64,000 nt of DNA, from the NCBI GenBank assembly GCA_024867545.1, contig JANFNE010000032.1:372001-436000 (forward strand). The letters are read 5' to 3'. Positions within the stretch are counted from its first letter, which is position 1, and every line of letters starts with the position of its first letter. Shown here one piece after another: positions 33,398-43,359 of this stretch. The position numbers and the translations under genes were made by a program. The notes under the pieces were generated by a model. It was given only the letters and a program-made list of their open reading frames with translations. It was not told where the DNA came from and did no database searches. The DNA comes from Phytopythium helicoides (Eukaryota; Oomycota; Peronosporomycetes; Pythiales; Pythiaceae).

Positions 33398-35413
33398 CTA
33401 TCCCATACTAAGCGGCAGTGTTCCGTAGCAAAAGCGTACAATGTTTCTGCCGTATCGCTCGCTTGCTCGACTGGCTCGACTGGCTACCGTGACAGACAGG
33501 ATCAGTGTCATGTCATGTCATGCCACGCGCGATCATGAACGGACGGACGGGGAAACTCGTCGCGTCACCAAGCAGCACATTCGAAGTGCGAGATCAATAT
33601 AGAACCATCAATATAGAACCAAATGGATAGCGTCAACGCGTTTGGCCAAGCACCCTCACTCGAGGTGACGCATCGACCGCCGAGAGGCGCTTTTTCGCGC
33701 GTTGGCAGATTGTCGACTTCTTCATTGTTTGCCACGACTGCTGACTCACTCACGAGGGGAAAGCACTGATCACCACGAGTACATACTCCATCAACTCAGT
33801 CAGACTTGAGCGTAGTCTGTTGCAGCTCTCACAAATCCAACAACAAAAAAATACTTTAGGACAGCATGTCGGCCCGACCATTCTAGCTCGTATTCGCGAT
33901 TTATAACTAAGCAAAACATATTTTCCTCTCGATGCAACGCCACATTCGCAGATACACCTGCATCAACCTCTCCTCAATGTACAGCTCCACAAAACCGCAC
34001 CAAGCTTGTTTGGCAGCTCTCCGACGCAATCGATCTTTGGCAGCGGCATTGAAAAAGGCGATGCAGTCGCAACGAAGCCCTCGCGCCGCCACGCTGTGGA
34101 CAGCCACGCCGATCCTATCGAGCGAGGAAGTGCGAAAGTGGCTGCTGCGTCCTGTGTGCTCGCCCTAGCGGATCCGCTCTCCACGACATGAAGAAGCCCA
34201 TCGGATCCGAATTCCGACAGTTCCCGCGCCAAATGCACCAGGACACTTTGCCCCAGCATACCATTTCGACAATCATTATAAAACATTACGACACTTGGTG
34301 CATAGACTGAGCGACATTGAAGCTCCGACCTCAACGGCCCGACGCAAAAACAAGCAACCGACTTCAACTTACAGTACGCGCACGTCGAAGCCTTCGACGT
34401 CAAGTGTGTGTGACGAGGCAGACTCAGACTTTGGCTGTACTTGTACAAACTGTTCCGGCGGCAGGTCCAATGGACCTGGAAGGCTCCGCCAGGGTGTAGC
34501 TGGCGAGACACCTCGTGTAGGGCGTGATGACAGGCAAAAAGCACCATGCGCGCCGTCGCGATGGAAGTATTCTTTCTTCTTTCTTCGTCGCTTTGGTCTC
34601 ATAGCCGTTGCTCACTCTGGCGCAAGCCAGCTGACTCGACTGCTGGCTGGACGCGCGGCGCCCGCACAGACAGCAGCAGAGGTGGCAGCCAGGTGCGCGC
34701 TCCCACGTTGCCACCAGCCAATCACAGCGGTACGGCACCCCTGAAAGATCGCGCGGGTGGCGTGTAGACACGCAGACCGATTCAAGCACGCACCCGATTG
34801 GCGGCATTGGCGGCACTCGCTGATTACGCCCGCGAGGAGTGTGTTCTCTTTGGATCGAGGCCAACTGCGTGCACCCACACGTGTTTGTTTCGCCCGCGCT
34901 ACCGCTGAATGCGCCTGGTCTTACTTGCTTGAGAACGTCCACGCGTCGAGGTGACACCAGCAAGCACCTCGCTGCCGTGGATGCATGCATCACTATCGGT
35001 GGCTCAGGGGGTCGGTCGGTGGTGGCTGCAGTGCGTGTGCACCGAGCGCGCACCGTGATGTGTAGCCATACTACAGAGTACTTTTTTTAGGATGTGTCAA
35101 ATCATAATTTGGGTGGTACATGTCATAATTCGAGCGTCAGAGACAAGCGCGCGGCGAGTCACGCGCCGACTTGAACTCCGGGATCGACAGTCTGTGACGA
35201 CCGCTCGTCGACAGCCAGCGGCCGGTCGGTCATTGAGGAGCAGCGAGACGCTGTTACAGTGGCGGACGAAAGATGGCACCAAGTAATCTGGCTTGATGAT
35301 GTGTCGATGGAGGGGGCGGTAGGCCTCCACACTAGCTAGCAATGCGAGGATCGATGGAAGGCATCGCGGTGGGGGTTTTCGAGATCGCAGGGTCATGGAG
35401 TAGGAGATCGTAC

Positions 35414-36120
35414 GGTGAAGTGTATGAGGGCACTCAGGCTTAACTGATCTCGTATTGCAAGGGAGTCGTTCGCCAATAGATTGGGTATTTGTAGTTTGTT
35501 CGGTTAAGAAGCGGATCGCTCGCTTAGAGAAATACTGCGACGAAATCGTAGATTACCAGGCTAACACTAATGGAGGCGTTCATCAAACCAAATATGTCGA
35601 CGATTGCGATTGCAACTCAGTCTGCCGCTGTCTTCGATGATGTTTTCATTGTGAAGCTTGGAGGAATCAGCAACCTGGAACGTCAAGCTACGTATTCCCT
35701 CTTCGGTATGAAGGCTATCGACGGTAGATGAAAGCCGGATAGATCTCTTTTTCAACAACTGCAGCCCACGATTTCGCTAGGTATGTGAGTCATTTGGCAC
35801 TGATCAGAAATGAACGCCGCGACAAGTCCTAGATATCTTTCTCAATCTACCAAACGTATCGCTTCACCCTCGACTCCCGAAAGCAATGCTTTCTTTCATC
35901 AACGCCGTATATCAAGGTAACATACAGACAACAATCGCATCCAAGTTCGTTGCGATGATCACGAGGGCAGCGGAAACAACGGAATCTCTACGGACTGCAG
36001 ACTGCAGTGCTCATACTCATGTTTATCGCAACAGTAGCATCTCAATTTCCTAGAAATCAACGAGTAGAGCTCTGAGATGACATTGACACACTCACACTAT
36101 ACGATCTGACCCTCCCCACA
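35414..36120. other. Spacer of the inverted repeat
   Basis: About 707 bp of single-copy DNA between the arms, more AT-rich than the arms. No open frame of interest, no terminal repeats and no transposase-like segment were seen. It would form the loop if the repeat folded. Confidence 0.7.
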
Positions 36121-38121
36121 GTACGATCTCCTACTCCATGACCCTGCGATCTCGAAAGACCCCACCGCGATGCCTTCCATCGATCCTCGCATTGCTAGCT
36201 AGTGTGGAGGCCTACCGCCCCCTCCATCGACACATCACCAAGCCAGATTGCTTGGTGCCATCTTTCGTCCGCCACTGTAACAGCGTCTCGCTGCTCCTCA
36301 ATGACCGACCGGCCGCTGGCTGTCGACGAGCGGTCGTCACAGACTGTCGATCCCGGAGTTCAAGTCGGCGCGTGACTCGCCGCGCGCTTGTCTCTGACGC
36401 TCGAATTATGACATGTACCACCCAAATTATGATTTGACACATCCTAAAAAAAGTACTCTGTAGTATGGCTACACATCACGGTGCGCGCTCGGTGCACACG
36501 CACTGCAGCCACCACCGACCGACCCCCTGAGCCACCGATAGTGATGCATGCATCCACGGCAGCGAGGTGCTTGCTGGTGTCACCTCGACGCGTGGACGTT
36601 CTCAAGCAAGTAAGACCAGGCGCATTCAGCGGTAGCGCGGGCGAAACAAACACGTGTGGGTGCACGCAGTTGGCCTCGATCCAAAGAGAACACACTCCTC
36701 GCGGGCGTAATCAGCGAGTGCCGCCAATGCCGCCAATCGGGTGCGTGCTTGAATCGGTCTGCGTGTCTACACGCCACCCGCGCGATCTTTCAGGGGTGCC
36801 GTACCGCTGTGATTGGCTGGTGGCAACGTGGGAGCGCGCACCTGGCTGCCACCTCTGCTGCTGTCTGTGCGGGCGCCGCGCGTCCAGCCAGCAGTCGAGT
36901 CAGCTGGCTTGCGCCAGAGTGAGCAACGGCTATGAGACCAAAGCGACGAAGAAAGAAGAAAGAATACTTCCATCGCGACGGCGCGCATGGTGCTTTTTGC
37001 CTGTCATCACGCCCTACACGAGGTGTCTCGCCAGCTACACCCTGGCGGAGCCTTCCAGGTCCATTGGACCTGCCGCCGGAACAGTTTGTACAAGTACAGC
37101 CAAAGTCTGAGTCTGCCTCGTCACACACACTTGACGTCGAAGGCTTCGACGTGCGCGTACTGTAAGTTGAAGTCGGTTGCTTGTTTTTGCGTCGGGCCGT
37201 TGAGGTCGGAGCTTCAATGTCGCTCAGTCTATGCACCAAGTGTCATAATGCTTTATAATGATTGTCGAAATGGTATGCTGGGGCAAAGTGTCCTGGTGCA
37301 TTTGGCGCGGGAACTGTCGGAATTCGGATCCGATGGGCTTCTTCATGTCGTGGAGAGCGGATCCGCTAGGGCGAGCACACAGGACGCAGCAGCCACTTTC
37401 GCACTTCCTCGCTCGATAGGATCGGCGTGGCTGTCCACAGCGTGGCGGCGCGAGGGCTTCGTTGCGACTGCATCGCCTTTTTCAATGCCGCTGCCAAAGA
37501 TCGATTGCGTCGGAGAGCTGCCAAACAAGCTTGGTGCGGTTTTGTGGAGCTGTACATTGAGGAGAGGTTGATGCAGGTGTATCTGCGAATGTGGCGTTGC
37601 ATCGAGAGGAAAATATGTTTTGCTTAGTTATAAATCGCGAATACGAGCTAGAATGGTCGGGCCGACATGCTGTCCTAAAGTATTTTTTGTTGTTGGATTT
37701 GTGAGAGCTGCAACAGACTACGCTCAAGCCTGACTGAGTTGATGGAGTATGTACTCGTGGTGATCAGTGCTTTCCCCTCGCGAGTGAGTCAACAGTCGTG
37801 GCAAACAATGAAGAAGTCGACAATCTGCCAACGCGCGAAAAAGCGCCTCTCGGCGGTCGATGCGTCACCTCGAGTGAGGGTGCTTGGCCAAACGCGTTGA
37901 CGCTATCCATTTGGTTCTATATTGATCTCGCACTTCGAATGTGCTGCTTGGTGACGCGACGAGTTTCCCCGTCCGTCCGTTCATGATCGCGCGTGGCATG
38001 ACATGACATGACACTGATCCTGTCTGTCACGGTAGCCAGTCGAGCCAGTCGAGCAAGCGAGCGATACGGCAGAAACATTGTACGCTTTTGCTACGGAACA
38101 CTGCCGCTTAGTATGGGATAG

Positions 38122-38142
38122 CCTTCCTTCCTTCCTTCCTTC
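38122..38142. repeat. CTTC microsatellite, right arm
   Basis: Mirror of the GAAG tract of the left arm. Confidence 0.8.
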
Positions 38143-38721
38143 AGTTCCTGGAGCCGAGTCGCCCTTAGGCTTCCTGACCGTCCGGAATACTTGCTATTCT
38201 GTCAATTGGGCCTTGACGCACGAGAAGAAGCCGCGCGTCTTCCCCGAGGAGATGGCGTCCGGGAGATGGCGTCCGCCTGCTTCGTGCTTGCTTGGGTTGG
38301 GCGTGCTTGGTGAGGCGCTCCATGCTATGCAGCTCTGCATTTTCGCCTTACTTGGACGAGTTCTTCATTATGACACTTTGTTTTAAAATACGCGCGACAG
38401 TTTATGCTGGACACGACCGTTTCCGCCGCTCCAACGGCTCGTACCGGAGATTAGCATTTCGACACTGTCGAATTGCTTCGGAGGTCACGCGTGACCGGAG
38501 ACCGTCGCATTTATGCAACGCTCCGCGAGCTGCTTGCTCGTCGGCAGCACGAGTGCGATTCGAAGCCTTTCAAGCTCGCGCGGGGCGGGCTGGTCTGCAT
38601 CTGCAGCAGCTCCCGGCGTGTCTCTCTCGTCGCTTTGAGGGTCTCTCTCGCGCTCTGCGGCTGCTCTGGGTCCCCCTTGGGAGGCTCGGCGGGCTCTCCA
38701 TCAACTCGCTCGCGTCCTCGA

Positions 38722-38742
38722 GCTTCATTATCCAATTCCCAC
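38722..38742 (+). promoter_or_regulatory. Oomycete-type initiator plus flanking element, right PPDK
   Basis: Reads GCTTCATTATCC then AATTCCCAC, identical to the element of the left copy and about 126 bp upstream of the ATG at 38868. The fit is to the TCATTYY initiator followed by a CAWTTTNYY-like element known from oomycete promoters. Confidence 0.5.
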
Positions 38743-38867
38743 CCGACCGATCAAGCTAATCAAGAGCTGAGCAAGACCACGCCAGGGCCATCGACATCGC
38801 CCTCGCTATCGACATCGACACCGACGACACCAACTTGGACTTCTTCGACATCGACAACTTCACTACC

Positions 38868-41567
38868 ATGAGCAAAGTCATCCAGCACCCGCGCGTGTAC
38901 ACGTTCGTCCAGGGCGACAGCCAGGGCCATGCGTCCATGAAGCAGCTGCTGGGCGGCAAGGGCGCCAACCTGTGCGAGATGGCTCGCGGCGGCGTCAACG
39001 TGCCGCCCGGCCTCACCATCACCACCGAGGTGTGCCAGGAGTTCTACGCCGTGGGCGGCCGCCTCCCCGACGAGCTCATGCCGGAGGTCAAGAAGGGCAT
39101 CACGCTCATGGAGAGCAAGCTGAACAAGACGTTCGGCGACGCCAGCAACCCGCTGCTCGTCTCGGTGCGCTCGGGCGCTGCCATCTCTATGCCCGGCATG
39201 ATGGACACGGTGCTCAACCTCGGCCTCAACGACGACATCGTGCACGGCGTTGCCAAGCGCGGCGGCGAGCGCTTCGCCTACGACTGCTACCGACGCCTGC
39301 TGCAGATGTTCGGCGACGTGGTGCTCGGCATCCCGCACGAGGACTTCGAGGCCGAGATCACGGCCATCAAGCAGGAGCGCCAGGTCACGTTCGATGTGGA
39401 GCTCACGGCCGACGACCTCAAGGTGCTCGTCGAAAAGTACAAGAAGGTGTACGTGACGCACAACCAGAAGTTCCCGCTCGACCCGTGGGAGCAGCTTCGC
39501 ATGGGCATTGAGGCCGTCTTCCGCTCCTGGAACATCCCGCGTGCCGTCAAGTACCGCGAAATCAACAAGATCACGGGCCTCAAGGGCACGGCCGTCAACG
39601 TGCAGGCCATGGTCTACGGCAACATCAACGACAACTCGGGCACGGGCGTGCTCTTCACGCGCAACCCGGCCAACGGAGAGAACAAGCTCTACGGTGAGTT
39701 CCTGCTCAACGCGCAGGGCGAGGACGTGGTCGCGGGTATCCGCACGCCGCAGCCCATCTCGGAGCTGGCCATCAAGATGCCCGCCGTCTACAAGCAGCTC
39801 GACGAGACCGTGCACCGCCTCGAGACGCACTTCAAGGACGTGCAGGACACGGAGTTCACGGTCGAGGACGGCCAGCTCTTCATGCTGCAGACGCGTAACG
39901 GCAAGCGCACGGGTCCGGCGGCACTCAAGATCGCCGTGGACCTGTGGCGCGAGAAGCTCATCACGGAGGAGGAAGCCGTGATGCTTGTCGAGCCGCGCCA
40001 CCTGGACCAGCTGCTGCACCCGAGCTTCGCGGACGAGAAGGCCTACCAGAAGGACGTGCTGTGCAGTGGTCTGGCGGCCTCACCCGGTGCCGCGGTCGGC
40101 CGCGTGGTCTTCACGGCCGCCGAGGCAGAGGAGTGGTTCGCTCGTGGCGAGAAGGTCATGCTGGTGCGTGAGGAGACGTCGCCCGAGGACGTGGGCGGCA
40201 TGCATGCGGCCGAGGGCATCCTGACCTCGCGTGGCGGCATGACGTCGCACGCCGCCGTGGTGGCTCGCGGTTGGGGCAAGCCGTGCGTGTGCGGCTGTGA
40301 GGCGCTGCTCATCGACGCCGAGAGCAAGACGGTGCGCGTGCGCACGGCCAACGGCGAGGCGCTGCTCAAGGAGGGCGATTTCATCAGCCTGAACGGCACC
40401 ACGGGCGAGGTGATCCAGGGCCAGCAGAAGCTGCAGAAGGCGTCTGTGAGCGCCGAGATGGAGCAGTTCATGTCGTGGGTCGACAAGGCCCGTCGCATGG
40501 AGGTGTACACGAACGCGGACACGCCAGAAGACGCTCGCGACGCGCGTGCCAACGGCGCGCAGGGCATTGGCCTCACGCGAACCGAGCACATGTTCTTCAG
40601 CTCGGCGGAGCGCATTGCCGCCGTGCGCCGCATGATCGCCGAGGTGGAGCTCGACTCGCCCGGCCAGCAGGAGGCGCTCGACGCTCTCTGCACCTTCCAG
40701 CAGCAGGACTTCGAGGGCATCTTCCGCGCCATGGACGGCCTCCCGGTCACCATCCGCATGCTCGACCCGCCGCTGCACGAGTTCCTGCCGCACGAGGGTG
40801 CCGCACTCGACAACCTCTGCGTGCAGCTCGCCGAGGAGCTGAACGTGTCCAAGGCAACGGTGCAGGCTCGGCTGGCGGGCCTGAAGGAGGCGAACCCCAT
40901 GATGGGTCTGCGTGGCTGCCGTCTCGGCATCGTACACCCGGGCATCACGACCATCCAGGCCAAGGCGATCGCGCAGGCCGCCGTCACCGTCACGGGCGAG
41001 GGCGTCGTCGTGGCGCCGCACATCATGATCCCGCTCGTGGGCTCCATTGAGGAGCTCGAGCACCAGGTCAAGCTCGTGCGGTCCGTCGTCGAGGGTGTGA
41101 TCAGCAAGAGTGGCAAGAGCATCAACTACAAGGTGGGCACGATGATCGAGGTGCCGCGTGGCGCGCTCATGGCTGGCAAGCTGGCCGAGCTGGCCGAGTT
41201 CTTCTCGTTCGGCACCAACGACCTCACACAGATGACGTACGGCATCTCTCGCGACGACGCGCAGGCCAAGTTCCTGTCGCACTACGTCAAGCACGGCATC
41301 CTTGAGACGGACCCGTTCGAGACGATCGATCCGGCAGGCGTTGGCGAGCTCGTCAAGATCGCGGCGGAGCGTGGCCGCGCCACTCGTCCCATGATCGAGC
41401 TGGGCGTGTGCGGCGAGCACGGCGGCGACCCCAAGTCGATCGAGTTCTTCGAGACCGTCGGACTCAAGTACGTGTCGTGCAGTCCGCTGCGCGTGGTCAT
41501 TGCGCGCCTTGCGGCTGCGCAGGCCTCGCTCAAGATGAAGGCCCAGTCGCCGGTGCCAGGCGCCTAA
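38868..41567 (+). CDS. Pyruvate, phosphate dikinase, right copy
   Basis: Intronless, 899 residues from the ATG at 38868. All catalytic landmarks of the left copy are present, including the phosphohistidine segment GGMTSHAAVVARG and the C-terminal GVCGEHGGDP. The frame extends upstream through a TTG codon but there is no earlier ATG. The sequence is the same as the left copy apart from synonymous changes and the C-terminus, where this copy ends KAQSPVPGA and so is two residues longer. The 3' flank is rearranged relative to the left copy just after the stop codon. Both copies look intact and have the same upstream region, so both should be expressed if the repeat is real. Confidence 0.95.
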   Translation: MSKVIQHPRVYTFVQGDSQGHASMKQLLGGKGANLCEMARGGVNVPPGLTITTEVCQEFYAVGGRLPDELMPEVKKGITLMESKLNKTFGDASNPLLVSVRSGAAISMPGMMDTVLNLGLNDDIVHGVAKRGGERFAYDCYRRLLQMFGDVVLGIPHEDFEAEITAIKQERQVTFDVELTADDLKVLVEKYKKVYVTHNQKFPLDPWEQLRMGIEAVFRSWNIPRAVKYREINKITGLKGTAVNVQAMVYGNINDNSGTGVLFTRNPANGENKLYGEFLLNAQGEDVVAGIRTPQPISELAIKMPAVYKQLDETVHRLETHFKDVQDTEFTVEDGQLFMLQTRNGKRTGPAALKIAVDLWREKLITEEEAVMLVEPRHLDQLLHPSFADEKAYQKDVLCSGLAASPGAAVGRVVFTAAEAEEWFARGEKVMLVREETSPEDVGGMHAAEGILTSRGGMTSHAAVVARGWGKPCVCGCEALLIDAESKTVRVRTANGEALLKEGDFISLNGTTGEVIQGQQKLQKASVSAEMEQFMSWVDKARRMEVYTNADTPEDARDARANGAQGIGLTRTEHMFFSSAERIAAVRRMIAEVELDSPGQQEALDALCTFQQQDFEGIFRAMDGLPVTIRMLDPPLHEFLPHEGAALDNLCVQLAEELNVSKATVQARLAGLKEANPMMGLRGCRLGIVHPGITTIQAKAIAQAAVTVTGEGVVVAPHIMIPLVGSIEELEHQVKLVRSVVEGVISKSGKSINYKVGTMIEVPRGALMAGKLAELAEFFSFGTNDLTQMTYGISRDDAQAKFLSHYVKHGILETDPFETIDPAGVGELVKIAAERGRATRPMIELGVCGEHGGDPKSIEFFETVGLKYVSCSPLRVVIARLAAAQASLKMKAQSPVPGA

Positions 41568-41825
41568 GGGACGGCTTTCTCGCAACTACCAACGCAGCTC
41601 GACGGGTGGCGAGCTGTCGTCTGAAGACTTTCTACATCTCTAAGACCCCACCCGACGATTATGAAGATCTCCTTCGACCGAGCCGCCAATTGCACGGCAG
41701 CTCGCTGCGAACTGAGGCGCCTAGCTGGTATCTGTGCGCTGCATGTCGTTCTCCGTGTAGCCTCCGTTCGCCATCGATGATAAAAACTTGCATCCGAATA
41801 CATGTACCATTGTTATCACTCGATG

Positions 41826-43359
41826 TCGTCTTCTCTTGGTGCTCAACGATACATCAGATGTACATGTTGTGCACGAGTTGTTTCCGATCGCTATAATCGT
41901 ATTGCTTGCTAGCGTCAGAGCTTCTGACTCACATTGGCGACCTGATTTGTGGACACCGCGTCGTCAGTTCTGCGCAGGATAGAGCAAGCATCGCCCGTGT
42001 ACGTCAGTGATTGTGAAAGCAAGATCATTTCTCATACCGGGCTTCTGTGGCGAGGAGTTGGTGGCAGCTAGGATCGTGCCTCTGCGTTCGTGGCGATCTG
42101 TTGCTGCATCCTGGTGAACTCGCTCTCTCTGCCCTATGCCTCCGCGATTGTTGATGACCTGCACGAGCGAGTCCTTTCTGGTCTGGATATCCCAAGTAGG
42201 AATTTGATTGAATTGGTGACTATCCGCGCTGAATCTGTGGCGGGATGACTGGCCCTTACAGACGTGGCAGTCAGCGCTCTAGCCCACACGGATCCCTGTC
42301 CGCACCAGTCCACCGTTTTCATCTCTATCTCCAAAGAGACTTTTGCACGGATGTCGGGATTGATGAAGCACGCGCTTGCAGGAGATGAAACGCCATGGTC
42401 CTATACAGTACACGTCGAACATCCGCGATCTTGCAGATTGGAGCCGATTACGCTCATCGACGGAGGCTTCTTCTGTATTCAAGTAACGCAGAGGCCGAAA
42501 GCGTGACACGTATAATTCAAGCGTTTAGTCTTCTCGCGCAGCGCTCGAGCATGATGCCTCCCCCATCCTTTGCCGTTCGTGAAATTCTCGATGACTGGTT
42601 GCCTGCCTGACTTGCCTCAAGATGACAAGGATACAGTACCGACCATTAAGCATCTCGCTGACCTACTCCTCGCAACACATCGAGCACTCAAAACGTGATG
42701 ACGCTGGCCTCGCCCCCACAACCTCGAGTCATGCAGATGTCCCCGGTGACTCCCCCAAAGTTGCCTTTTTCAGGAGTGTCGGTCCAGCCATTACTATCCA
42801 GCACCCCTCCCCCTCCCCTCACAACCCATATTCCCTTCAAATCACTCCCCTGTATTTCCCACATTCCACACTCTAAAACCCTCCTTCATCTAATAAACCA
42901 CATTACACTGAATCATTAAATGAAAGAACCCCGTCGCGCGTCGCGCGTGGTGTTTGCGCCAGTCGACAGTGCACCGTCGCCGCGATGTGCGCTGGTCGCA
43001 TGCCGTCGCCCGCTCGCCGCTGCTCGCTGCACTGCTCGCCGCCCGCCGCTCTGCGCGTAGCTCTCGCGTTTTACAGCTGCGCGCGTCGGCGTCGGCGTCC
43101 TCCGCTCGCGTTCGGCGTCCTCTGCGCGCCGTGATCCTCCGGATCCCGAGGCGAGCGCCAAACGGCAGTGCACTGTCCACGCGGAGGTCCGGCTCGCGAT
43201 TTGCAAATCGCGCTCGCGGGATCTCGGCGCGAGTCGTTCGCGCCGCCTCGAGCCGACTGCAGTGTTGTACTACTCTGCGCGAGGCGGACGGTGGCGGACG
43301 GCGAGCGCGGACGCGCCGCGACCATCAACGGGCAGCCAGGGCGACGGACACTCCGGCCC
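41826..43359. other. Intergenic, right of the inverted repeat
   Basis: About 1.5 kb. A coding-like stretch with an internal stop lies at 42107-42507 (separate entry). The part 42750-42900 is C- and T-rich. The part 42950-43359 is very GC-rich and may include a missed first exon with the signal peptide of the receptor kinase, but I cannot place it. Confidence 0.4.
42107..42507 (+). pseudogene. Possible decayed ORF with one in-frame TGA, unrecognised
   Basis: One frame reads through about 130 codons with balanced amino-acid use and a single TGA at about 42246. The part before it includes ASAIVDDLHERVLSGLD and the part after it includes ISKETFARMSGLMKHALAG and RLEPITLIDGGFFCIQV. Neither half matches a family I know. 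It could be a gene fragment, or two exons joined across a short intron that I did not identify, or chance. Confidence 0.25.

Larger units (their letters stand above)
29703..35413. repeat. Left arm of 5.7 kb inverted repeat
   Basis: The reverse complement of this segment matches 36121-41825 almost base for base. Outer ends match up to an ATCACTCGATG block; inner ends match up to GTACGATCTCC. The arm includes one complete pyruvate phosphate dikinase gene and about 2.7 kb of its upstream DNA. Known differences include a 14-bp unit present twice here (33593-33620) and once in the other arm, a few scattered substitutions, and a diverged block around the gene's stop codon. Confidence 0.93.
32652..35413. 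other. Left-arm region upstream of PPDK, no gene recognised
   Basis: About 2.7 kb. It contains the likely core promoter (32777-32797), a GAAG microsatellite at 33377-33397, and a 14-bp tandem duplication at 33593-33620. Open frames of 100-209 residues occur on both strands and recur in the other arm only because the DNA is duplicated; none has a recognisable domain. Confidence 0.5.
36121..41825. repeat. Right arm of 5.7 kb inverted repeat
   Basis: Reverse complement of 29703-35413 with few differences. The order from the inside outwards is: non-coding 2.7 kb, core promoter, pyruvate phosphate dikinase gene, about 260 bp of 3' flank. Outside 41825 the two flanks share no similarity that I can see. 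Confidence 0.93.

Noticed and set aside
33907..34107. 66-codon minus-strand frame with a plausible basic/aromatic composition (AFFNAAAKDRLRRRA)
   Set aside because: It looked exon-like, but it starts inside a longer meaningless frame, has no homologue I recognise and no neighbouring exon. Kept only as a note.
33963..35053. Open frames of 194 and 209 codons upstream of PPDK in both arms
   Set aside because: They overlap each other in different frames, have no domain, and their conservation between arms only reflects duplication of the DNA.
40080..41585. 501-codon open frame antisense to the right PPDK
   Set aside because: Shadow of the real gene, as for the left copy.
42395..42610. Possible copia-type RNase H fragment (a SSNAEAES segment)
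   Set aside because: Only a handful of residues resemble the EAEY motif of copia elements; no reverse transcriptase, integrase or LTR was seen nearby.
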